From NCBI RefSeq assembly GCF_030410375.1, contig NZ_JAUHHE010000012.1, positions 59,673-123,672 on the forward strand: a DNA stretch of 64,000 bases. Reading direction: 5' to 3'. Positions within the stretch are counted from its first letter, which is position 1. Each line of letters starts with the position of its first letter. Shown here one piece after another: positions 35,827-44,294 of the stretch. A program made the translations under genes and the position numbers. Below the pieces are notes generated by a model. It saw only the letters and a list, made by a program, of their open reading frames with translations. It was not told the DNA's origin and searched no databases. This DNA comes from Zwartia vadi. GTDB lineage: Bacteria > Pseudomonadota > Gammaproteobacteria > Burkholderiales > Burkholderiaceae_B.

Positions 35827-36903
35827 GTGACCTTGAATGTCCCTCACTTAACGCTGATTGTGGGAGCCCTTGCGACCTTTCTAATTTGTCAATTGATTGT
35901 CCTGACGCAGCATTTACACAGCCAGCATACGATGGACACCGCGCATGGCATACAAAAGGTTCATGTGATGCCTACGCCGAGGGTTGGGGGGGTAGCGATC
36001 ATTTTTGGGTTGATGGTCGCCTGGTTTTTTGCTCCTGGTCCCATGCGGCAGCTGATGGGGCCTGTCCTGATTGCATCTATTCCAGCCTTTGTTTCTGGCA
36101 CAGTTGAAGACATCTCCAAGCGAGGTTCGGTATCAGAGCGCTTACTGGCGACGATTGCCAGCGGTTTGATTGCGTGGTTGTTGACGGGCGTCAGTTTGCG
36201 CTCTGTTGGCGTATGGGGTGTGGATGCGCTATTGGCATTCGCCCCTTTTTCTATTGCGTTCACCGCCATTGCTGTTGGCGGTGTCGCCAATTCCATTAAC
36301 ATCATTGATGGCGTGAATGGACTAGCAGGTGCAACAGTCATGCTCTGTCTCAGCGCACTTGGTTTGATGGCCTATGCCGCAGGGGACGTCAATTTGACCC
36401 GCTTTTGTGTCATTGTGGCGAGCGTCACAGGCGGTTTTATGCTTGTAAATTATCCGTTGGGAAAGATATTTTTAGGAGATGGCGGAGCCTATCTTCTTGG
36501 ATTTTTACTTGGTTGGATTGCGGTGATGCTGGTCGTCAGGAATAATGCCATTTCAGCCTTTGCACCGTTATTGGCTTGTGCGTATCCTGTGCTTGAGGTT
36601 TTGTTTTCGATGTTGCGCAGATTTGCACGCACACGCAGTTTGAGCCATCCAGATCGCTTGCATTTGCACAGCTTGGTGTGGGCCCGTCTCGTAAAAATCC
36701 ATTTTCCTAAACAGTCGGCACTGACACAGAACTCACTGGTGCTGCCATTTATGATGCTCTATGCAGCGATTCCAGCAGGACTTTCAGTACTTTTTAGGAT
36801 GAATACATTATATTTAGCGTTAAGTTTTTTGTTTTGCGCCGTATTGTATGCATTGATTTACATGCGGTTAGTCCGATTTAAATGGGTACTCCGGCTCAAT
36901 TGA
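35827..36903 (+). CDS. Undecaprenyl-phosphate sugar-1-phosphate transferase (WecA/WbpL-like), second copy
   Basis: A 358-residue polytopic MraY/WecA-family enzyme, paralogous to the one at 13843. It shows MPTPRVGGVAIIFG, SGTVEDISKRG, NSINIIDGVNGLAG, IFLGDGGAYLLGF and HPDRLHLHSLVWARLVK. The GTG start is preceded by AAAGGA at 35815-35820. It is expected to begin the second, Wzx/Wzy-type glycan with a HexNAc-1-phosphate such as FucNAc or GlcNAc. It leads a plus-strand operon with SxtJ-like, DUF5989, carbamoyltransferase and flippase genes. Confidence 0.9.
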   Translation: MTLNVPHLTLIVGALATFLICQLIVLTQHLHSQHTMDTAHGIQKVHVMPTPRVGGVAIIFGLMVAWFFAPGPMRQLMGPVLIASIPAFVSGTVEDISKRGSVSERLLATIASGLIAWLLTGVSLRSVGVWGVDALLAFAPFSIAFTAIAVGGVANSINIIDGVNGLAGATVMLCLSALGLMAYAAGDVNLTRFCVIVASVTGGFMLVNYPLGKIFLGDGGAYLLGFLLGWIAVMLVVRNNAISAFAPLLACAYPVLEVLFSMLRRFARTRSLSHPDRLHLHSLVWARLVKIHFPKQSALTQNSLVLPFMMLYAAIPAGLSVLFRMNTLYLALSFLFCAVLYALIYMRLVRFKWVLRLN

Positions 36904-36924
36904 CACTTGAAACCGCCACTGAAA

Positions 36925-37347
36925 ATGATCGATACAAATCATCCCTATCCTCTGCCTTCTAATACACGCTTCGGTTGGTTCTTAACTTTTGTATTGGCTG
37001 CCGCTGCTTTTTTTTGCTATTTACTACTCGCAACAGGTGATGCATGGAGTTTGAGTCTCGCCATTGCAGCACTGATGTGTGGTGTGATTACTGTCATTCA
37101 GCCTAGGCTTCTCGCCCCTTTAAACAAAGCGTGGTTTTTAATTGGAGATTTACTGGGAAAAATTATCAGCCCCATCGTTTTAGGGGTCATTTTTTTTCTG
37201 ATTATCACTCCAGTTGCCTTTATTGGGCGAGTCTTCGGGCGAGATGAGCTCAGGCTCAAGCGCCAGGCACTTCGTTCGCAGCCAACATATTGGATGGACA
37301 GAAAATCACCGAGTCCAAAGGGCGATTCTTTTCATAATCAGTTTTAG
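36925..37347 (+). CDS. SxtJ-family membrane protein
   Basis: A protein of about 140 residues with three or four hydrophobic segments, matching the SxtJ family by its layout: a short N-terminal lead, paired helices, and a conserved LNKAWFLIGDLLGKIISPIVLGVIFFLIITPVAFIGR core split by few charged residues. ATG 36925 is preferred; an in-frame TTG at 36907 would add six residues. The family is regularly found directly upstream of a tiny DUF5989 protein and a NodU-type carbamoyltransferase, exactly as here. Its molecular role is not known; a membrane partner of the carbamoyltransferase is a reasonable guess. Sequence in this entry is split to describe the core only. Confidence 0.82.
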   Translation: MIDTNHPYPLPSNTRFGWFLTFVLAAAAFFCYLLLATGDAWSLSLAIAALMCGVITVIQPRLLAPLNKAWFLIGDLLGKIISPIVLGVIFFLIITPVAFIGRVFGRDELRLKRQALRSQPTYWMDRKSPSPKGDSFHNQF

Positions 37348-37355
37348 GTGGCAGT

Positions 37356-37505
37356 ATGCAGTTTATTAAAGAACTATGGGCATTTTTGCGTGTTCGCAAA
37401 AAATTATGGTTAGCCCCGATTATTTTTCTAATTGTTTTAATTGGCGGATTATTGCTTGCGGCGAAAGGGTCTGTGTTTGCGCCGTTTATTTACACACTGT
37501 TTTGA
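37356..37505 (+). CDS. DUF5989-family 49-residue membrane peptide
   Basis: A very short gene in the gap between the SxtJ-like and carbamoyltransferase genes. It encodes 49 residues: a basic amphipathic head (MQFIKELWAFLRVRKKLW), one transmembrane helix (about residues 19-36) and a short tail ending FIYTLF. This matches the small DUF5989 family by size, head sequence and position in the SxtJ-DUF5989-carbamoyltransferase trio. It starts 8 bases after the SxtJ stop and ends 3 bases before the next ATG. Function unknown; single-helix anchor or adaptor is inferred. Confidence 0.8.
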   Translation: MQFIKELWAFLRVRKKLWLAPIIFLIVLIGGLLLAAKGSVFAPFIYTLF

Positions 37506-37508
37506 TTT

Positions 37509-39344
37509 ATGCGAATCCTTGGTTTTTCTGCTTATTACCATGACGCGGCTGCTTGTATATTGGTCGATGGTGAGTTAGTTGCCGCCGCTCAGGAAGAGCG
37601 CTTTTCTCGGAAAAAGCATGATTCTGATTTCCCTCTACAGGCGATCCGCTATTGTTTGAAAGAGGCAAAACTACGTGTTCAGGATGTTGATTTTGTAGTC
37701 TTTTACGACAAGCCTTTTCTGAAATTTGAACGTATATTTGAAACCTATCTGGCATTTGCTCCACGTGGTTTCAAGAGTTTTGCCATGTCTTTACCCGTTT
37801 GGGTCAAGGACAAACTTTTTCAAAAAAGCAGTATTCTTTCAACGTTGAATCGGGAGCTTGGGGATGGTGTGGATTGGGAAAAGAAACTACTTTTCTCCGA
37901 ACATCATCTCAGCCATGCCGCATCGGCATTTTTCCCGTCGCCCTTCAAAGAGGCCGCGGTATTGACGATGGATGGTGTCGGCGAGTGGACCAGTACCTCT
38001 CTCGCGGTTGGCAAAGGCAATGACCTGTCCATACATCGTGAAATACAGTTTCCGCACTCGTTAGGTTTACTTTATTCCGCAATGACGTATTACACGGGAT
38101 TTAAGGTCAACTCTGGCGAATACAAAATCATGGGTCTCGCGCCCTATGGCAAGCCCATTTATGCCGATTTGATCAAGGAGCACTTGATCGACATCAAGGA
38201 GGACGGGTCCTTTCATCTTGATATGCAGTATTTTGATTACTGCACCGGGCTCAAGATGACCAATTCGAGGTTTGACGCGCTCTTTGGAGGTCCACCTCGC
38301 GCGGCTGAGAGCAGGCTGACACAACGAGAAATGGACCTAGCCGCCTCAGTTCAGGTCGTGACTGAAGAAATCGCCATCAAACTGGCCAAAGCCGTTCGGC
38401 AAGAGACCGGTCTCAAGCACTTGTGCTTAGCTGGCGGTGTCGCGCTTAATTGCGTGGCCAATGGCAAGCTTCTCAAGCAAGGTTTTTTTGATCAGATTTG
38501 GATTCAACCTGCGGCCGGAGATGCCGGCGGTGCAATTGGTGCCGCCTACAGTGTGTATCATTTAAAGTTAAATGCTCCCCGCAACGTGAGTGACGGGGAT
38601 GCGATGAAGGGTTCGTATCTTGGGCCGAGCTATACCCAAGCGGAAATCGAGACTGGTTTACGAGAGGTCGGCGCACAATTTACGACTGTCTCGGACGAAG
38701 AACTGATCGAACATACGGCACAGGCGCTGGCAGATGGTAAAGCGGTAGGCTGGCATCAGGGACGCATGGAGTTTGGTCCTCGCGCCCTAGGCGGACGCTC
38801 GATTCTCGCTGACCCAAGATCCCCCTCTGTACAAAAGCAACTTAATTTAAAAGTGAAGTACCGAGAGTCTTTCAGACCATTTGCGCCTAGTATCCTGCGC
38901 GAAGATCTTCAGGAATGGTTTGATCTTGATGTGGATAGTCCGTATATGTTGTTGGTTGCTGAAGTTCAGCGGGACCATCAGCTTCCTATTTCTGACGATG
39001 ACAGAGCCCTTTTTGGTATTGATCTGCTCAACGTGCCGCGCTCCTCAATTCCTGCGGTCACGCACGTCGATAATTCTGCACGTATTCAAACTGTACATAG
39101 AGAGACCAATCCGCGCTACCATCAGTTGATCATGCGCTTTAAAGAAAAAACAGGTTGTCCCGTCTTGGTCAATACCTCTTTTAATGTGAGAGGTGAGCCG
39201 ATTGTCTGTACACCTCAAGATGCTTTTCGATGTTTGATGGGAACCGACATTGAATGGCTCGCGATAGGCAATTGCATTGTCAGAAAGGAAGAGCAAGACC
39301 CCAGTCTTGTTCTAGACTACAAAAACGCGTACGAACTTGATTAG
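37509..39344 (+). CDS. Carbamoyltransferase (NodU/CmcH family)
   Basis: A 611-residue enzyme transferring a carbamoyl group from carbamoyl phosphate, via carbamoyl-adenylate, to a hydroxyl of a sugar or similar acceptor. The N-terminal TsaD/Kae1-like domain has GFSAYYHDAAAC, EERFSRKKHD and the metal-ligating EHHLSHAASAFF (His132 and His136). The C-terminal YrdC-like domain has GRMEFGPRALGGRSILADPR and KYRESFRPFAPS. Length is typical. In this locus it probably carbamoylates a sugar of the second glycan. The flippase start overlaps its 3' end by 8 bases. Confidence 0.93.
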   Translation: MRILGFSAYYHDAAACILVDGELVAAAQEERFSRKKHDSDFPLQAIRYCLKEAKLRVQDVDFVVFYDKPFLKFERIFETYLAFAPRGFKSFAMSLPVWVKDKLFQKSSILSTLNRELGDGVDWEKKLLFSEHHLSHAASAFFPSPFKEAAVLTMDGVGEWTSTSLAVGKGNDLSIHREIQFPHSLGLLYSAMTYYTGFKVNSGEYKIMGLAPYGKPIYADLIKEHLIDIKEDGSFHLDMQYFDYCTGLKMTNSRFDALFGGPPRAAESRLTQREMDLAASVQVVTEEIAIKLAKAVRQETGLKHLCLAGGVALNCVANGKLLKQGFFDQIWIQPAAGDAGGAIGAAYSVYHLKLNAPRNVSDGDAMKGSYLGPSYTQAEIETGLREVGAQFTTVSDEELIEHTAQALADGKAVGWHQGRMEFGPRALGGRSILADPRSPSVQKQLNLKVKYRESFRPFAPSILREDLQEWFDLDVDSPYMLLVAEVQRDHQLPISDDDRALFGIDLLNVPRSSIPAVTHVDNSARIQTVHRETNPRYHQLIMRFKEKTGCPVLVNTSFNVRGEPIVCTPQDAFRCLMGTDIEWLAIGNCIVRKEEQDPSLVLDYKNAYELD

Positions 39345-40647
39345 GGATCTCGATACTGCGCGTTTGAGGCGGCTCGTCACCGAGAATTTGTGGCTAGTGA
39401 CTGGGGCGCTGATTTCCATCATCGGCTCGTTGGCATTGGTTCGACTGCTGACGGAATATCTGAGTCCAGGACAGTATGGCGAACTCGCACTCGCGCTCAC
39501 CGTCGCTAACCTGATCAACCAAGTCGTGATGTGTGGGCTTATTTCTGGCATTGGGCGCTTTTATTCGATCGCCAAAGGCCGTGAAGATCTCGATGGCTAT
39601 CTCTCTCAATCCTACACATTACTCAAGTATGCAGCACTGGTCACAATACTGATCGGTGTTCTGTTGCTCATCGGCGTTGCCGCATCATCATACAGAGAGT
39701 GGGTCACCCTTGTTTTTGTCACGGTCGTTTTTTCAATCGTGAGTAACTACAACGGCGTCTTTGGTGACATACAAAATGCGGCACGCAATCGTCCCATTGT
39801 TGTTTTTAATAACTCCCTAGACACGATTTTTAAAATTGTGTTCGTTTATTTGGCGACCGTACTGCTTGGTGCATCTAGCACCATCGTGATTGTTGGCTAT
39901 TTGCTTTCAGCTGCCATTGTCTTTCTGTCAAATAATGCCATGCTTAAATATGCCATCCCGCCAAAAAAACAAGAAAAGACTATTGCGCAGAAAGCATCGA
40001 GAAACTGGCAAGGACAGATTTGGACGTATGCGTGGCCATTTTCAGCCTGGGGAATTTTCACCTGGGCTCAGCAGGCGTCTGATCGCTGGGCACTTGAGAT
40101 ATTTTCAAGTACCCAAGAGGTTGGAGTGTTCGCCGTACTCTTTCAGTTGGGCTATGTGCCCATCATTACTCTGTCTGGGCTGTTAGCTAGTTTTTTGACG
40201 CCAATATTTTTCAGTCGTGCAGGGGATGCGACTGATCAACAGCGCACTGTATCGGTACACCGTATCAATATGATGGTGACCTACACCATGATGGCCTTAA
40301 CTGTAGTCGCATTTTTAATCACGTGGGGACTGCATCGATTTATATTCATGATTTTTGTCAGTCCAGAGTTTCGGGGGCATTCGTATTTGTTGCCCTGGTT
40401 TGTATTGGCCGGTGGACTTTTTGCAACCGGTCAAATGCTGGTGCTCAAAGTACTGAGTGAAGTGCGTCCACGGATCTTGTTGACAGTCAAAATCGGCACG
40501 GCTGTATTGGGTGTTGTGTTGAACGTCGTAGGGGCATGGATCGCAGGTATTCATGGCGTGATTGCTGCGCTTGTGACTTTTTCTGCGGTGTATGTGATGG
40601 GCATGCTTTGGCTTACACGCTCAGATGCCACCCTGAGAGCCGAATAA
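39337..40647 (+). CDS. Polysaccharide flippase (Wzx-like, MATE/MOP superfamily)
   Basis: A 436-residue membrane protein with about twelve transmembrane helices. The N-terminal ENLWLVTGALISIIGSLALVRLLTEYLSPGQYGE is the usual opening of Wzx/oligosaccharide flippases, and APFSAWGIFTWAQQASDRW-like residues (WPFSAWGIFTWAQQASDRW) mark helix 7. It should translocate undecaprenyl-diphosphate-linked repeats to the periplasm. The start is a TTG overlapping the carbamoyltransferase stop; no better start with a Shine-Dalgarno sequence is visible. Sequence examples are partial. It is convergent with the glycosyltransferase at 40654, six bases away. Confidence 0.85.
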   Translation: MIRDLDTARLRRLVTENLWLVTGALISIIGSLALVRLLTEYLSPGQYGELALALTVANLINQVVMCGLISGIGRFYSIAKGREDLDGYLSQSYTLLKYAALVTILIGVLLLIGVAASSYREWVTLVFVTVVFSIVSNYNGVFGDIQNAARNRPIVVFNNSLDTIFKIVFVYLATVLLGASSTIVIVGYLLSAAIVFLSNNAMLKYAIPPKKQEKTIAQKASRNWQGQIWTYAWPFSAWGIFTWAQQASDRWALEIFSSTQEVGVFAVLFQLGYVPIITLSGLLASFLTPIFFSRAGDATDQQRTVSVHRINMMVTYTMMALTVVAFLITWGLHRFIFMIFVSPEFRGHSYLLPWFVLAGGLFATGQMLVLKVLSEVRPRILLTVKIGTAVLGVVLNVVGAWIAGIHGVIAALVTFSAVYVMGMLWLTRSDATLRAE

Positions 40648-40653
40648 AAAATC

Positions 40654-41715
40654 TCAAGTCTTGCGCTGCAATTTTTCAGAGACAAAGTGGCTAATTTGGC
40701 GCGCTCGATCTGTCAGTGTGTACCCGCCACTCATTAGGCGTGCATATCCAGCCGCGCGCACCTTTTCACGCTCGTATGGGTTTTTAATTAAGAAGCCAAC
40801 GATTTCGACGAGCTCATCGACGGAAGAAAAGAAAAACGCTTCTTCTCGATCTTTGAACCGTTGTTGCGCCTCGGCCGTACGCTCACAAACAAGCAGTCCT
40901 CCCACAGCAATAATTTCAGGCCCTCGACGTGTCCACTCATCGTTATTAATTTTAGAAAAAAAGCATAAGCCCGCGATCGAATTTGCATATATACGGTTGT
41001 ACTCATCTCCAAAAGCATGATCCATCGGAAGAAAGCTCGCAAGCGGACCATTTTTAATGGCAGACTCCCACATTCCCCCTTTCAAAATGAGGTGAAAACC
41101 CGCACGGTGTAAGCCTTCTATGTAAGCCAAACGTCCATCGTTTTCGTAGTGGCCCACGAAGGCGACATCAGCAATAAAAGTGCCGTCTGCTGCGCGTTGA
41201 TTGAGGTTGTGGGCAATGGGATCAAAGGTGGGTGGACAATGCTCGACATGGCGTGCACCAGCTGAGCGATAGTCACGAAGATTTCGATGTCGAAACACAA
41301 AGTGGCCATCAAACAGAGGCAATGCATTTCTAAATTTACGATACAAACCAACTGGGGCTTTGGTAGAAAAGGCATCGTCGTTACAGTATTGGGTAACGAT
41401 GATATTGCGCTCTTTTAATTGTGCAATCGTGTTTTTACTGAACTCTGTGGGTAATCTAAAATGCACCCACAATGGTTTTTCTGCATCGGCAAGTGCGATG
41501 AGCGCCTGCTCAAGAGCGACATACTCTGCAGAACACTGCAAGCGTCTCTTGAGCTTTCTAACAATAAAGCCGCCCTTCAGTTCAATATTCGTATCTAAAC
41601 TCAGTACTTCCCAGCCTAAGTCTCGAAACTCTCTGATCCAGCCCGAGTCACGATCAGGACTGGTGGCTAAGCTCCCTACGTAGATCATTTTCGGTGATGT
41701 CATCAGGGCACTCAT
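40654..41715 (-). CDS. CgeB-like glycosyltransferase
   Basis: A 353-residue GT-B protein. The N-terminus has YVGSLATSPDRDSGWIREF, and the C-terminal half has ADVAFVGHYENDGRLAYIEGL and RRGPEIIAVGGLLVCERTAE, which match the CgeB/'glycosyl transferases group 1' domain that binds a nucleotide sugar. Donor and acceptor are not known. It is the last gene of a minus-strand run that includes a Wzy-like protein, a WbuB-like transferase and the fnl genes. It overlaps the Wzy-like gene by one base. Alternative in-frame ATGs at codons 5 and 10 are possible starts. Confidence 0.8.
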   Translation of the reverse strand: MSALMTSPKMIYVGSLATSPDRDSGWIREFRDLGWEVLSLDTNIELKGGFIVRKLKRRLQCSAEYVALEQALIALADAEKPLWVHFRLPTEFSKNTIAQLKERNIIVTQYCNDDAFSTKAPVGLYRKFRNALPLFDGHFVFRHRNLRDYRSAGARHVEHCPPTFDPIAHNLNQRAADGTFIADVAFVGHYENDGRLAYIEGLHRAGFHLILKGGMWESAIKNGPLASFLPMDHAFGDEYNRIYANSIAGLCFFSKINNDEWTRRGPEIIAVGGLLVCERTAEAQQRFKDREEAFFFSSVDELVEIVGFLIKNPYEREKVRAAGYARLMSGGYTLTDRARQISHFVSEKLQRKT

Positions 41716-43040
41716 TACTGAAAGATGCCTCCCTTGGTACGAGCCTCGGGTATGGTTGTGTCTCTAGCATGATTAAATGCTTGGGCCACTAAGAATGCGA
41801 AAACAAAAGAGCCATGACTAAGTTTAAAGGTTTCATGGAACATGCCGATTGTTAAAATCCCGGCCAGGCTGAGCAGCACGGCCCAATGGCGATAGAAAAG
41901 ATTAAATTTAATGATCCTGTATAAAAGAAACAGGAAACAGGCAAAACCGACAAAACCCGTTCTGAATAGAACATCTAATAACTGATTGTGGGCTGATCCG
42001 GCAAGATCCGAGAACATAATCCATACACCCAGATAACCAGAGCCAAAAAGCGGGTGACTACTCAGATATTTAAAGATCTCGGTAATCATATAAATACGGT
42101 AGCCCTCGGATGTATCGCGAGAGAGGTATACCGTCGTATCGTAGGGTGGAAAAAAAGCATACGGAAAAAAATCCATTACCCTCATCGGAGTAATGCTGAT
42201 CCTGAAAAAGCGTTCAGAAAAATATTGATAGTATGCGGGCATCAGATGATATGAAATTGTGATTACCAATGCCGCGAAAGCGATGCTGAAAAGCATCCAT
42301 ACGATATTTTTTCGGGGGATGTCCTTTAAGGGGTACGTCCAAAGTTTTAATAACAAGAGTAAAAACAAGAGGGCAGTAGAGACTAAGAGCCCCGCGACAC
42401 TGCTGCGTGAAAAGGTAAAGCCCAAGCCGTTAAAGATTGTGAAAATAATCAATAATTTTAAAAATAAGCCGCTGGGTGTTTTAGTCTTTTCAAAAATGAT
42501 GAGCCAAAAAGCGAACAGCAAGATAAAACCATAGCGTTGGGACTGCACAATGGGGTGAATCTTGCTATAAACAAAAGCTGAGCCACCATGGGCAAAATAG
42601 AGATAAATCGAATTCATCGAGTAGATGAAGGAAACTAAAATAATGGCGTATTTAAATGCCGTGTACATTTCCTCATCAATTTTGACAAAGAAAAACGTAA
42701 ACAGTGACATGAATAGAATAAAACTGATGAGTCGTCGGTCCCAGTACTTGAGAAGATCATCTTGATAAGCAAAGCAAACAATAAAAATAGAAATGTAGAT
42801 GGCGATCAAGGACAAAATAGTCTTGGAGGGCATTTGTAGTTTTTGGCCAAACAAAAGAGCAATGGCGGGAAATAGGACAAATGCATAATTACTCGAGACA
42901 TTATCTCCTCGGACTGAGAAAGACACGGGGACTAAAAAAAATGAAAACAGCAACACCAGTCCGTATAGTCGATAGTTCGAGCCAGCGGTACCGAAAGTAG
43001 AAAGCAGAGAGGAGAGGGGTTTCATAAAGGATGGTTTCAA
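41715..43040 (-). CDS. O-antigen polymerase/ligase-fold membrane protein (Wzy candidate)
   Basis: A 441-residue protein with about eleven transmembrane helices and a Wzy_C-like periplasmic loop: YMITEIFKYLSSHPLFGSGYLG followed by AGSAHNQLLDVLFRTGFVGFACF. The start is TTG 43040, which has a Shine-Dalgarno AGGAA (43051-43047, spacing 6) and overlaps the upstream stop; an ATG at 43025 has no such site. Its position among a flippase, an initiating transferase and the FucNAc genes makes it the best Wzy candidate of the three ligase/polymerase-fold proteins in the window. Confidence 0.82.
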   Translation of the reverse strand: MKPSFMKPLSSLLSTFGTAGSNYRLYGLVLLFSFFLVPVSFSVRGDNVSSNYAFVLFPAIALLFGQKLQMPSKTILSLIAIYISIFIVCFAYQDDLLKYWDRRLISFILFMSLFTFFFVKIDEEMYTAFKYAIILVSFIYSMNSIYLYFAHGGSAFVYSKIHPIVQSQRYGFILLFAFWLIIFEKTKTPSGLFLKLLIIFTIFNGLGFTFSRSSVAGLLVSTALLFLLLLLKLWTYPLKDIPRKNIVWMLFSIAFAALVITISYHLMPAYYQYFSERFFRISITPMRVMDFFPYAFFPPYDTTVYLSRDTSEGYRIYMITEIFKYLSSHPLFGSGYLGVWIMFSDLAGSAHNQLLDVLFRTGFVGFACFLFLLYRIIKFNLFYRHWAVLLSLAGILTIGMFHETFKLSHGSFVFAFLVAQAFNHARDTTIPEARTKGGIFQ

Positions 43041-44284
43041 TTTAAGTTCCTATCACAAGCGTTTCGCATTTGCTTGAGATCCAGCAACCACTGTTCTAAC
43101 TGATCAATCAAATGCGTTCGGTCGAACTCACGCGACATGATCTCTTTGCCTTGCTTGCCCATCGCCTTGCGTTGAGCCTCTGGCATTTTAGACATTTCTA
43201 GCACAATCTTTGCCAAACCAGTCGCATCACCCGCTGGACACGTCAGGCCGGCCCGCGACCTATTAATCAGATCCGCACCTTCCCCATCCAACATGCCGAG
43301 CACGGGAATGCCTGCAGAGAGATAGGTTTGCAATTTACCAGGGATCGTCATTGCAAAAATGGGGTCATTTTTCAGGCTCACCAGCAGCGCATCCGCATGC
43401 TTGAAAAACGAAGGCATTTTGTCTAAAGGAAAGCGACCGTACATGACAATATTGTTTTGTAACCCATGTTCGGCGATCCAAGAATGAACCTGCGGTGCCA
43501 TTCGGCCATCGCCCACAATATGCCAACGAATGTGGGTGTGATGTTGTAGAAGTTTGACCGCCGCTAAAATACTCGGGAAATCTTGCGCGGCACCAATATT
43601 GCCTGCAAATAGGATATTGAATGTTTCAGGATCTGTGACAATTTCCGCGGCAGGTTCTACGTGGTTCTCTTCAAAGCCTGTTTCAGACCAGCTCGGAAAA
43701 TATTCAACTCTCTTGTCTGCGCGCGTATATGTTCGAATTTGACCGATAAAGCTTTTAGACTGGGCAAGAATCAAGTCGCAATTGCGATAGATGGCTCGTA
43801 CCATCAGCCCAACCATTTTTAAAATCCATGTGTTGCGTACCACTCCAACAGCTGAAAGTGTTTCAGGCCATAAATCTAAAACCCAAAAAGCCATAGGAGC
43901 ACTTTTGAGTTTGCGAAAAACTGCTGCCGGTATCCCGACTGTCACAGGCGATGGTTCGTAGGTAAAAATCACATCAAAGCCTTGGCCTAGTAATTTATAG
44001 GCGCCGATGACTGAGGCACTCAGTACAAAGCTTACGTAATTGAATATCAGTTTGATTTTTTGCGTGCTGTGAGAAATGATGGGGACACGAACAATATCGA
44101 CACCCTGATATTGTGAGTATTTTTCAGGTGCAGCCTTAAAGTCATCGAATACCCGCCCCTCTGGATAGCTCGGTAGGCCTGTCAACACGGTCACTTCGTG
44201 ACCACGACTGACAAGCTCTGTCGCCAGATCATTAATCCTGAAATTTTCTGGCCAAAACCGCTGCGTGACAATGAGGATGCGCAT
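43037..44284 (-). CDS. wbuB: Glycosyltransferase family 4, WbuB-like
   Basis: A 415-residue GT4 enzyme. The N-terminal opening RILIVTQRFWPENFRINDLATELVSRGHEVTVLTG and the LPSYPEGRVF segment are hallmarks of the WbuB/WbjE group, thought to transfer N-acetyl-L-fucosamine from UDP-L-FucNAc. The donor domain has ILFAGNIGAAQDFPSIL and a DALLVSLKNDPIFAMTIPGK loop. The assignment is reinforced by the fnlA-fnlB-fnlC genes directly upstream on the same strand. It follows fnlC by 10 bases. Acceptor unknown. Motif stretches are quoted in parts. Confidence 0.87.
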   Translation of the reverse strand: MRILIVTQRFWPENFRINDLATELVSRGHEVTVLTGLPSYPEGRVFDDFKAAPEKYSQYQGVDIVRVPIISHSTQKIKLIFNYVSFVLSASVIGAYKLLGQGFDVIFTYEPSPVTVGIPAAVFRKLKSAPMAFWVLDLWPETLSAVGVVRNTWILKMVGLMVRAIYRNCDLILAQSKSFIGQIRTYTRADKRVEYFPSWSETGFEENHVEPAAEIVTDPETFNILFAGNIGAAQDFPSILAAVKLLQHHTHIRWHIVGDGRMAPQVHSWIAEHGLQNNIVMYGRFPLDKMPSFFKHADALLVSLKNDPIFAMTIPGKLQTYLSAGIPVLGMLDGEGADLINRSRAGLTCPAGDATGLAKIVLEMSKMPEAQRKAMGKQGKEIMSREFDRTHLIDQLEQWLLDLKQMRNACDRNLN

Positions 44285-44294
44285 TTAGAGACGA

